64,000 bases of DNA from Desulforamulus putei DSM 12395 (GTDB lineage: Bacteria; Bacillota; Desulfotomaculia; Desulfotomaculales; Desulfotomaculaceae), in assembly GCF_900129195.1 (NCBI RefSeq), contig NZ_FQUY01000009.1, positions 1-64,000 of the forward strand, written 5' to 3'. This document shows positions 57,104 to 64,000 of this stretch, in pieces; within the stretch, counting starts at the first letter, position 1, and each line of letters begins with the position of its first letter. Made by a program: the position numbers and the translations under genes. The notes below the pieces were generated by a model. It saw only the letters and a program-made list of their open reading frames with translations. It had not been told where the DNA came from and did no database searches.

Positions 57104-57132
57104 AGTTTACCATCTGTTTATTAAACTGTCAA
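57104..57132 (-). promoter_or_regulatory. Sigma-A promoter of the T-box operon
   Basis: TTGACA, 17 bases, TAAACT on the minus strand. The -35 box lies immediately next to the ypeB stop codon. Confidence 0.8.
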
Positions 57133-57133
57133 T

Positions 57134-58489
57134 TTACATGGTTAGGGTTCCGTTGGGTGTCTGAATTAATTTTAAGACCTGATCGGTCTTGCCGGTCATG
57201 GCATTGACATAGACCAGGAATGTTTCACCGTTTATGCGGCCGGTAACTTCATAGGAAAATCTCTCTTGGCCGGAGTCGGTGGGGATTATAACCAACCGGG
57301 TGCTGATCACTTCCATGCGCGGGTTTACTTTGCTTCTGGCCCGGTCGGCAGAAATTTTGGGAGTGGGGATGTCTCTTTGCTTGTGAGCCATCAGGTAGCC
57401 CCTGGCATCAAAACCCACCACCTGGCCGTTGTCGAGGGCAACGTTTACTTTAACCTGGTCAGGGTAGAGAATAACCCCCTTTTCTTCCGGCGCAAAGTTG
57501 ATAATGACAAAGCCGTTCTGTACCTGGTGATAAATATTAACCATGTTTTTATAGCCCCGGGAGTCCAGGAATTGTTTGGCCCTGGCAATGGCTTGCTCCA
57601 CCGTCACTCTGGGGGCGCCGACGGCCCGGCTGTCCAGGTACCACACCACATGGCCGCCCTTTTCGCTGACACTGCCGGAAATGCGTCTATCCCCGCCCCG
57701 TCGGGGCAAAAGTTCCACCTGGTAACCGGGTATTTTCTCCCTGATACGGCCGGTTACCTGGGCCCGGTAGTCTATGTCTTCTTTGATGTCAACAAACAGC
57801 CGCAGGATGTTTCTGGCCTCATCGGCGCCGGTGGGTTCATCTTTTAAGCCTGCCGGTTGTGCCCTGTCCAGGTGATCTGAGAAGGGACCGTCATAGATAA
57901 GGGTGGGGAAGCCCTGCATATCCCTGTCAATGCTTTGAAAGTCAACTGCCCCGGCGGTAGGACTGCCTTTTTTCAGTTCTTCCCGCCCGGCCCTAGCCAG
58001 TTCACTGACACTCAGCCTCCCGTCGGCAACCTTTACCTCCATGGTATGCAGTTCTTTGTTCAGTTGTTCGGCCTGCCGGTAAAGAGTATTCAAGGTTCGA
58101 TAGTCCTCTTCGGACATTATTTCGCCGTTATTAATTTCCCTGGCCTTGACCCGGGCGAAGTCCCCGGCCTGGGTTAAAAACTTGGCGGTCCTGGCCACCA
58201 CATTGGATGTTAAGGGCAGCTGGGTCAGGCTTTCCCTGGCCCCCTCGGACTGCAACCATATTTCGGAAAAGATCAGCGTATCATCCGGTTGGCCGGACAC
58301 AGCCAGGGTTTTAGCCAGTAAAACTTCCATGCTCTGAACACGGCTGATCAGATTGTAAAAGGACATTTGGTATCTGTTGTTCATATAGGTTTCCAGCAGA
58401 ATTCTGTCCCTGTATTCTTTAAACCCCCAAACCCCTGCGGCTGTCAGGATTAAAACACCAATGAGGGCCGGTAATCCCCATTTTTTCAT
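57134..58489 (-). CDS. ypeB: Spore germination protein YpeB
   Basis: A 451-residue protein with an N-terminal transmembrane helix (G-L-P-A-L-I-G-V-L-I-L) and a long ectodomain ending in PepSY-like repeats. It starts M-K-K-W-G-L and has the YpeB pattern N-R-Y-Q-M-S-F-Y-N-L. YpeB is needed to localise and stabilise the cortex-lytic enzyme SleB, encoded 18 bases upstream. Confidence 0.92.
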   Translation of the reverse strand: MKKWGLPALIGVLILTAAGVWGFKEYRDRILLETYMNNRYQMSFYNLISRVQSMEVLLAKTLAVSGQPDDTLIFSEIWLQSEGARESLTQLPLTSNVVARTAKFLTQAGDFARVKAREINNGEIMSEEDYRTLNTLYRQAEQLNKELHTMEVKVADGRLSVSELARAGREELKKGSPTAGAVDFQSIDRDMQGFPTLIYDGPFSDHLDRAQPAGLKDEPTGADEARNILRLFVDIKEDIDYRAQVTGRIREKIPGYQVELLPRRGGDRRISGSVSEKGGHVVWYLDSRAVGAPRVTVEQAIARAKQFLDSRGYKNMVNIYHQVQNGFVIINFAPEEKGVILYPDQVKVNVALDNGQVVGFDARGYLMAHKQRDIPTPKISADRARSKVNPRMEVISTRLVIIPTDSGQERFSYEVTGRINGETFLVYVNAMTGKTDQVLKLIQTPNGTLTM

Positions 58490-58507
58490 TGCGGTATCCC
58501 CTTCCGA

Positions 58508-59224
58508 TTAGTGTGCGAAAACATGGTTGCCTATTTGTGATATGATCCTGCGCGACCAGATCCAGCGGCTGACGGGCTTGCTGGGATTCCAGAAAAACAG
58601 CGCCCCCCCGGTGGGGTCATATCCTGCCAGGGCGTCCTGGGCCGCCCGGATGGCCTCCGGGCTTAGCGGCCTGTTATACTGACCGTTGGCTACTGATTCA
58701 AAGGCTAAGGGCTGGTAAACCACTCCTGCCAGTGTATTGGGGAATTGTGAGTTTCTCACCCTGTTCAACAGGACTGCTCCCACCGCCACCTTACCTATGT
58801 AGGGTTCGTCCGCAGCCTCCCCCATGATCACCCTCGCCAGGAGGTTTACAGCGTCCCGGTTGGATATAAACCCCCTGGATGTAGTGGTATAGGTGGTCCT
58901 TTGGGGCGGAGTATACAATCCCAGGGCCTGGTATGTTTGGGGGCCCACCACACCGTCCACCCGCAGACCGTTGCGGGCCTGAAATTTTCTTACCGCAGCG
59001 GCTGTCTGCCCGCTGTAGTACCCGTCAACCGGCCCTGTGTAATAACCCCAGTCCTTTAATCTCTGCTGTACCGCCCTCACTTTGCTGCCGCTCCTTCCCC
59101 AGTAGAGAGTATCCTGGGCAAAGGCCTTGCTGTAAACCAATAAGCCCCCCAGGACAAAGCAGCAAAGGCTCACTATGGAAACCCATATTTTCCATCTGGA
59201 TTTGATTCCGTTTCCCCATTGCAT
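58508..59224 (-). CDS. sleB: Spore cortex-lytic enzyme SleB
   Basis: A 238-residue lytic transglycosylase. Signal/membrane segment about residues 9-35, a peptidoglycan-binding_1 domain (V-R-A-V-Q-Q-R-L-K-D-W-G-Y), and the C-terminal Hydrolase_2 domain (R-V-I-M-G-E-A-A-D-E-P-Y-I-G-K-V-A-V), where the glutamate is catalytic. It degrades cortex during germination. The ATG after GGGGTGA is chosen over an upstream GTG. Operon with ypeB. Confidence 0.95.
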   Translation of the reverse strand: MQWGNGIKSRWKIWVSIVSLCCFVLGGLLVYSKAFAQDTLYWGRSGSKVRAVQQRLKDWGYYTGPVDGYYSGQTAAAVRKFQARNGLRVDGVVGPQTYQALGLYTPPQRTTYTTTSRGFISNRDAVNLLARVIMGEAADEPYIGKVAVGAVLLNRVRNSQFPNTLAGVVYQPLAFESVANGQYNRPLSPEAIRAAQDALAGYDPTGGALFFWNPSKPVSRWIWSRRIISQIGNHVFAH

Positions 59225-59297
59225 AAAAATCACCCCGTCTTTTTTTTGGTATTTTTGCCTGGGGAACCTTAAATTATGTAATTTGCCAGACCCTGAA

Positions 59298-59331
59298 AAA
59301 ATAAAAACTCCGGGAAGTTCCCGAAGTTTTT
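59298..59331 (-). terminator. Rho-independent terminator of the dsrN-like gene
   Basis: AAAAACTTCGGGAA pairs with TTCCCGGAGTTTTT on the minus strand and is followed by ATTTTTTC. Confidence 0.88.
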
Positions 59332-59332
59332 G

Positions 59333-60766
59333 CTAATCCGGTTGACGCGTTTTTCGCCAGCTGCGGGCCAGCCTTACAAAATAACGGGCCCAGTCCGGCT
59401 CTGACACCGCATGAATATGATTGTACAGCGCCAGTACGTTCTTGTACCTCAGGCCGTCATATTCCCCGTTGATGCCGTGCCCCCGGAGAACCCGGAAGGC
59501 AAATTGGCAGCGGGAAGGTTCCAGACCAATGACCCGGGAGTTGTGAAACTCGTGCCCCCGGATTACTTTGCCTGCGGGAAAATACGGCGTCCCCTCCAAC
59601 ACTTCCAGGTGCATGTAGCCATGGCCCTGGGGTTTCTTTACCATTTCCACTTCCAAAGGCAGCGCCCCCACCATTTCATAGGACTTGTCCGCCCAGTGGA
59701 TGCGACGGCCCAGATACATCAACCCGCCGCATTCAGCATATACCGGCAGCCCCTGCTCGATCATTTGCCGTAAATTATCCCGGAAGGAACGGTTGTTCTC
59801 CAACTCCCGGGCCAGCACCTCCGGAAAACCGCCGCCGATGTACAGACCGTCTATATCCGGCAAGGCGGGGTCGTCAATGGCGCTGATCTCCACCAAACTT
59901 GCGCCGGCTTCCACCAGGGCTTCCAGGTTTTCGGGATAATAAAAAGAGAAGGAGCGGTCCCGAATGACGCCGATCACCGTCTCCGGCCTTGCGGCCTGCA
60001 GTTGGCGGGGTTCCAGCCAGTTGATTTCTACCGCTGGGGGGATGTCCCGGTCTCCTGCCAGCCCCGGCCATGACCGGGCCAATTTAAGAATGCCGTCAAT
60101 GTCCAGGTAATGTGCCGCGGCTTCCCCGATTTGCCGTACTGCATTCATAAGGGCCTCGTTTTCGCCGGCGGGAATCAGGCCCAGGTGCCGGTCGGGAATG
60201 GTAAATTGGGTTCCCTTGGGCATAGCCCCCAGTACCGGCACGTCACAGTACTCTGCGATGGCGGACCGGAGCATTTTTTCATGGCGGCTGCGGGCCACCT
60301 GGTTTAAAATGACCCCGCCGATCTTAACCTCCGGGTCAAAGTTGGCAAAACCGTTTACCATGGCAGCCACGCTGCGGGTCATCCGTGTGCAGTTGACCAC
60401 CAGCAGGACAGGGGCCTGTACAATCTTGGCAACCTCCGCGGAACTGCCGCTGCCCTGCAGATCCACCCCGTCAAACAGCCCCATGGCTCCCTCGATAACG
60501 GCAATATCGGCCCTTTGGGCATGTCTGATAAAGGTGTGCCGGATGGACTGCCTTGCCATGAGATAACTGTCCAGGTTACGGCAGGTACGCCCGGCAACCC
60601 TGGTTAACCAACTGGGGTCGATAAAATCCAGCCCCTTTTTAAAGGGCTGTACCTTTAACCCCCGGGCAGTTAAAGCAGCCAGCAACCCCAAGGTAATGGT
60701 GGTTTTTCCGGACCGGCCCTGGGGAGCGCCCACCAGCAACCGGGGAATATGATAGGTGTGGGACAA
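59333..60766 (-). CDS. dsrN: CbiA/CobB-type a,c-diamide synthase, probable DsrN
   Basis: A 477-residue enzyme with an N-terminal P-loop ATPase domain (G-A-P-Q-G-R-S-G-K-T-T) and a C-terminal class I glutaminase domain with the catalytic cysteine in Y-A-E-C-G-G-L-M. Sequence alone says cobyrinic acid a,c-diamide synthase. Position next to dsrC, dsrK and dsrM, with no other cobalamin gene in view, points to DsrN, the enzyme that amidates sirohaem for DsrAB. A TTG start about 5 bases after TGAGGTGA is used. A B12 role cannot be excluded. Confidence 0.75.
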   Translation of the reverse strand: MSHTYHIPRLLVGAPQGRSGKTTITLGLLAALTARGLKVQPFKKGLDFIDPSWLTRVAGRTCRNLDSYLMARQSIRHTFIRHAQRADIAVIEGAMGLFDGVDLQGSGSSAEVAKIVQAPVLLVVNCTRMTRSVAAMVNGFANFDPEVKIGGVILNQVARSRHEKMLRSAIAEYCDVPVLGAMPKGTQFTIPDRHLGLIPAGENEALMNAVRQIGEAAAHYLDIDGILKLARSWPGLAGDRDIPPAVEINWLEPRQLQAARPETVIGVIRDRSFSFYYPENLEALVEAGASLVEISAIDDPALPDIDGLYIGGGFPEVLARELENNRSFRDNLRQMIEQGLPVYAECGGLMYLGRRIHWADKSYEMVGALPLEVEMVKKPQGHGYMHLEVLEGTPYFPAGKVIRGHEFHNSRVIGLEPSRCQFAFRVLRGHGINGEYDGLRYKNVLALYNHIHAVSEPDWARYFVRLARSWRKTRQPD

Positions 60767-60913
60767 TGTATTCACCTCATTTTTTGGATGTTGGCCGTTA
60801 GCCATTGGCTTTTGACTTTTATATGTCTGGTAAAGAACATCCCAAATTTACAGTTGTTCCCTAAAGCTTATCATCCCTTATTCTCATTTTATTATTCGAA
60901 GGATGTTATAAGA

Positions 60914-61012
60914 AGTGCCAGGCACCTTTCGGAAATTCCTGGCAAAAGACTCAAGAGAACCGTCCCCCTGAGTCCCTGGCAAAAGACTCAAGAGAACCGT
61001 CCCCCTGAGTCT
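60914..61012. repeat. Tandem GACTCA-AGAGAACCGTCCCC-TGAGTC palindromes
   Basis: GTGCCAGGCACCTTTCGG and TTCCTGGC come first, then two hairpins at 60948-60974 and 60985-61011, each GACTCA...AACCGTCCCCC...TGAGTC, with a 37-base period. They lie in the gap between dsrC and the dsrN-like gene, which also has a short TTAGCCATTGGC array near 60790. Confidence 0.9.
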
Positions 61013-61037
61013 TGGCTAATGGCCAACGGCCAGATAA

Positions 61038-61074
61038 GAACACCCCCACCCGGAAGTTTCCAGGTGAGGGTGAA
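61038..61074 (-). terminator. Rho-independent terminator of dsrC
   Basis: ACCCTCACCTGGAA pairs with TTCCGGGTGGGGGT and is followed by a T-rich minus strand (GTTCTTATC). Confidence 0.65.
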
Positions 61075-61088
61075 CGAAAAGTCGGTTA

Positions 61089-61406
61089 TTATACGCAACC
61101 GGTGGGCTTGGGAAGACCAGCCAGTTTGCAGGCGCCTTTGGCAGGGCCGGTGGGGAACAGTTCGTAGATGCCCTTCAGGCTAAAGCCGGTGTCTTTGCAC
61201 AGCTTGCGTACCATGGGAGCAATACCAAACTGGAAGAAGTAGTCACGCAGGTATTTGATTACTTTCCAGTGGTCTTCGGTTAATTCATCAATACCTTCTT
61301 CTTTGGCGAAGTATCTAGCTACGTCTTCGCTCCAGGTGTCGGGGTTTAATAAGAAACCGTCCTCATCAACTTCAATTTGCTGGCCATTAACTTCAATAAA
61401 TGCCAT
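61089..61406 (-). CDS. dsrC: Sulfur-carrier protein DsrC
   Basis: A 105-residue protein ending G-A-C-K-L-A-G-L-P-K-P-T-G-C-V. The two conserved redox cysteines, Cys93 and the penultimate Cys104, are both present, so this is a true DsrC and not a TusE-like relative. It receives sulfur from sulfite on DsrAB as a trisulfide that DsrMK reduces. A good ribosome-binding site and a TATAAT promoter box (61481-61486) precede it. Confidence 0.97.
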   Translation of the reverse strand: MAFIEVNGQQIEVDEDGFLLNPDTWSEDVARYFAKEEGIDELTEDHWKVIKYLRDYFFQFGIAPMVRKLCKDTGFSLKGIYELFPTGPAKGACKLAGLPKPTGCV

Positions 61407-61480
61407 TTGGAAAGAGCACCTCCAGGAATTTTTTTATTTTTTAAACGTACCGCAATGGCGGAACATTATTACCAGTTTAT

Positions 61481-61486
61481 ATTATA
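61481..61486 (-). promoter_or_regulatory. Likely -10 box of a dsrC promoter
   Basis: The minus strand reads TATAAT about 75 bases upstream of the dsrC ATG. The -35 element is weak (CTACAA, 18-base spacing). dsrC is separated from dsrK by 145 bases, so its own promoter is plausible. Confidence 0.4.
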
Positions 61487-61551
61487 TACGCTTTAGCATT
61501 TTTTTTGTAGTACTCTAGCACATATTTTTTAGAAAAGCAATACAATATAGT

Positions 61552-62943
61552 TTACTTGTTAAGCGGCGGGTAGAGCGCCAAGCCAACCAGGTCGATAAGA
61601 CCCTTTACTTCTACGCCCAGTTCGTGTTCTTCCACCATCGGGTAAAGCTGGGCTTTACAGATGGAACAGGGGGCACAAAGGATGCCGTCGCCGTTTTTAC
61701 CAACCCCGGTTTCCCGCACCTGCTCTGCTTTCTTAGCAGAGAATTTAATGCGCAGGTCGTACATTTCGGGATCGTCAAACAGAATAGCGGAACCACCGCC
61801 GCAGCAGAAGTTGCGCTCGCGGTTGGGGGTCATTTCAACAAAGTTGGTCACACAGGCGTTCATAACCACCCGCAGGGTGTCGCACATGTTGCAGGCCCGG
61901 CCAAAGTTGCAGGGATCGTGCAGTGTAACCGGTCTGGAGTTAACTTCCTTGTGCAGCTTGAGGGCGCCCTTTTCAATGTAGTAGCGTACCTCATCGTGGA
62001 TGTGCACAATGGGAATACGTCCAGGACGGTCCAACATACCGGGCAGGTACATCTTACCGGCACGCCAGCCGTGACCGCACTCGCCCCACACAATCTTCTT
62101 AACGCCCAGCTTCAGGGCCTCGTCGATAACGCGCATGCAGTTGGCCCGCAGGGTAGCCCGCTGGTCAAACAGCAAACCAAAGTTGCCGGCCTCTGTGATC
62201 TCACTGCTGATAGTCCACTTAACGCCCAGGTAGTGGAAGAACTTGGCGGCGCCGGTCATGGTGTTGGGGTTCAGCAGGAAGTCCGCCGAGGAAGGAATAT
62301 ACAGGATGTCCGCCGGCTGGTCAACAGGGATTTTAATTTCGACGCCGGTTTCATCCATGATTTCCTCTTCCAGGAACTCGCAGGTGTCCACAATACCAGC
62401 CTTGGTTAAGCCGGTGTGGTTACCGGTTTTGGCCATGGCAGCGCCTACGGCCGCATGCAGTTTGGGTACCATGCCCAGCCAGTGCAGCAGCTGGCGGCCA
62501 GCCATGGTAACTTCACAGGTGTCCAAACCGAAGGGGCAGACCAGAGCACAGCGGCGGCACTCGTTGCACTGGTAGAAGTAGGAGAACATTTTCTCCAGGT
62601 CTTCCAGCTCGAGGTCTTTGGCACCGATCAGGCGCGGGAAAAATCTGCCCTCCGGTGTAAAATACCGCTTGTAAACCTTACGCAGCAGGTCGGCACGGTT
62701 GGCGGGAATGTTGTAAGGGTCTCTGGTACCAAGATAGGTATGGCAGTTTTCCGCACAGGCGCCGCACTTGACACAGGACTCAAAAGTAAGCATTAAGGAG
62801 CGGAACTTCTGGCCCAGTTCGTTCAGGTGCTTAATGGCGGCTTCCACCTTTTGATCGTCGGGAACGGGATTGATGTTAATTTTCAGCATATCCGCAGCGC
62901 TGGCTTTCACAGGCTGCTTTAAACCGGTTTCAGTTAATGGCAT
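61552..62943 (-). CDS. dsrK: DsrK, HdrD-like subunit of the DsrMK(JOP) complex
   Basis: A 463-residue iron-sulfur protein. A [4Fe-4S] motif, Cys57-x2-Cys60-x2-Cys63-x3-Cys67, and a second, C-N-E-C-R-R-C-A-L-V-C, are followed by the HdrD-type cysteine-rich segments (C-N-M-C, F-C-C-G-G-G, C-A-P-C-S-I-C). The special [4Fe-4S] site is thought to reduce the DsrC trisulfide. It starts right after the dsrM stop. Confidence 0.95.
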   Translation of the reverse strand: MPLTETGLKQPVKASAADMLKININPVPDDQKVEAAIKHLNELGQKFRSLMLTFESCVKCGACAENCHTYLGTRDPYNIPANRADLLRKVYKRYFTPEGRFFPRLIGAKDLELEDLEKMFSYFYQCNECRRCALVCPFGLDTCEVTMAGRQLLHWLGMVPKLHAAVGAAMAKTGNHTGLTKAGIVDTCEFLEEEIMDETGVEIKIPVDQPADILYIPSSADFLLNPNTMTGAAKFFHYLGVKWTISSEITEAGNFGLLFDQRATLRANCMRVIDEALKLGVKKIVWGECGHGWRAGKMYLPGMLDRPGRIPIVHIHDEVRYYIEKGALKLHKEVNSRPVTLHDPCNFGRACNMCDTLRVVMNACVTNFVEMTPNRERNFCCGGGSAILFDDPEMYDLRIKFSAKKAEQVRETGVGKNGDGILCAPCSICKAQLYPMVEEHELGVEVKGLIDLVGLALYPPLNK

Positions 62944-63759
62944 TTACTGCACCCCCCCTGAAGCGGATTGGCCGCCGGAAACGGCATGACCGGTGCCTCC
63001 TACGGCTACGCCGGGCATTCCCGGTGCAGGTTCAACATAGGGCCGGTTGATGATCCAGCGGTGGGCAAACATGCCGGGAATATGCAGCAGTTTGCTGAAG
63101 GGTAAATAAATCATCAGAATTTGCACCAGCAGCAAGTGTAACACAAACAGCGGCTTGTGCATCACTTCCATATCCGGTGTTATAGGAGTAAAGGTCAGCA
63201 GGTTGGCAACGTAGTCCCGCACGGGCTCATAGTGAATGCCCCACTCGGGAACAAAGCGCATAATGTTGCCGACAGTCACGATGGCAATGAGCATGAGCAG
63301 GTGCAAGTAGTCGCTGGGAGCAGAAAGCTGCTTCACTTCGTTAATGGCCATCCTGCGGTACAGCAGGTACAACAGGGCCAGCAGTACCACCACGCCGAAG
63401 GAAGTGCCCAGCAGGTTGGACAGGTATTCACTGGTATGCTCGGAAGTAAGGCCAATGTAATAGAACTGTAAGCCCAGTAAGCCAATACCCATGATATGCC
63501 CGCCTAAAATAGAGAACAGAGCCACGTGCATAATCCAGCCGCCGCTCCAGAGGCTCTTGTCAGCCTTGTAGAGGCTCTTGAAGAAAACAACCTCTGCAGC
63601 AATGTCCAGCAGGGCGCCGGCCTGGGTAGTGGGCGCAGGGGTCAGGGTAATGTTGTGAACAATACGTCCGCTGGCCCATCTGCCCATTCTGTAAAGGAGA
63701 CCAATGATTAAAACGCTCACGGAAATATAAGGAAGGATTTGTAAAATAAAATAGGTCAC
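62944..63759 (-). CDS. dsrM: DsrM, membrane cytochrome b subunit
   Basis: A 271-residue NarI-like membrane protein with five to six helices and histidines in helices that could bind haems (H-V-A-L-F-S-I-L-G-G-H, L-H-L-L-M-L). It passes menaquinol electrons to DsrK. It starts at a GTG about 7 bases after GGAGG, next to a CTTTGG-TAAAA-CCAAAG hairpin. DsrJ, O and P are not in view, so the minimal DsrMK form is likely. Confidence 0.93.
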   Translation of the reverse strand: MTYFILQILPYISVSVLIIGLLYRMGRWASGRIVHNITLTPAPTTQAGALLDIAAEVVFFKSLYKADKSLWSGGWIMHVALFSILGGHIMGIGLLGLQFYYIGLTSEHTSEYLSNLLGTSFGVVVLLALLYLLYRRMAINEVKQLSAPSDYLHLLMLIAIVTVGNIMRFVPEWGIHYEPVRDYVANLLTFTPITPDMEVMHKPLFVLHLLLVQILMIYLPFSKLLHIPGMFAHRWIINRPYVEPAPGMPGVAVGGTGHAVSGGQSASGGVQ

Positions 63760-63903
63760 TGCTACACCTCCTTTGGTTTTACCAAAGCTGCTTATCGAAG
63801 TTCATTGCGTAATTAGTGAATAAATTCTGGTTTGTAAAATTGTAACCTCGCATCCGCAAACCACTTCCCAACCCAACGCCAAACCGAATATGGCACCTGC
63901 CTA

Positions 63904-64000
63904 TTATACTTCCTGCAGGGAACAGGCTTCGTTCGGACAGGTTACCACACAGGTTTCACACCCCATGCAGTCTGTCTCTGCCCCTGTTACCTCCGCTTTG
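63904..64000 (-). CDS. 4Fe-4S ferredoxin-domain protein, partial
   Basis: The last 31 residues of a protein running off the right edge: it contains C-M-G-C-E-T-C-V-V-T-C-P, a CxxCxxCxxxCP [4Fe-4S] motif, then N-E-A-C-S-L-Q-E-V and TAA. It sits directly upstream of dsrMK and may deliver electrons in the same pathway. The N-terminal part is outside the window. Confidence 0.85.
   Translation of the reverse strand, partial: KAEVTGAETDCMGCETCVVTCPNEACSLQEV

Overview
The window looks like chromosome of a Gram-positive, endospore-forming sulfate reducer of the Desulfotomaculum group (Peptococcaceae and relatives). Three things point there: sporulation and germination genes (spoIIID, spoIIQ, spoIID, spo0F, sleB-ypeB); a complete dissimilatory sulfite reductase set (dsrA, dsrB, dsrD, dsrC, dsrM, dsrK and a CbiA-type enzyme that is probably dsrN); and gene order closely matching the Bacillus subtilis atp/rho/pyrG region. 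Nearly every gene lies on the minus strand. No rRNA, tRNA or CRISPR array was seen.

Layout. 1-2150 is a mobile-element graveyard: an IS66-type element inserted in an IS21 istB gene, then fragments of a YhgA-like nuclease/transposase and of istA. 2400-7500 is an AT-richer surface module: a secreted metallo-beta-lactamase-fold protein, a TolC-family protein and a large S-layer-like protein, two of them sharing copper-amine-oxidase-like repeats. 7986-13400 is mbl-spoIIID-spoIIQ-spoIID-murA, and 13757-21011 the complete F1Fo ATP synthase operon. 21331-29901 holds mnaA/wecB, a MazG-like enzyme, comEB, glyA, rpiB, ywlE, mntP, tsaC, a lone plus-strand NicO-type transporter and prmC. 29973-45905 holds prfA, a DUF1385 gene, rpmE, an orphan island with a probable structured RNA, a LysM-M23 peptidase, rho, fsa, fba, spo0F, sppA, pyrG, xapX, argS and a DUF1934 gene. 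46072-48723 is dsrA-dsrB-dsrD. 49371-56771 is a 2-oxoacid and amino-acid oxidation cluster (iorAB, arylacetate-CoA ligase, sodium:solute symporter, aminotransferase, Lrp-type regulator) whose aminotransferase unit follows a T-box leader. 57134-59224 is sleB-ypeB. 59333-64000 is dsrN-like, dsrC, dsrK, dsrM and a partial ferredoxin.

The sulfite-reduction parts fit together: DsrAB reduces sulfite on DsrC, DsrMK reduces the DsrC trisulfide with menaquinol electrons, and a DsrN-type amidase would finish the sirohaem. The ATP synthase uses the resulting ion gradient. IorAB with the CoA ligase and aminotransferase would feed reduced ferredoxin and ATP from amino acids.

The least explained content is intergenic. 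At least three families of imperfect or perfect palindromes, plus arrays of 7-9 base words, fill gaps between otherwise conserved housekeeping genes. One family starts at or just after the stop codons of several genes, and an arm of another encodes the end of spoIID. A compact structured-RNA candidate at 33050-33235 is the other item that no protein annotation explains.
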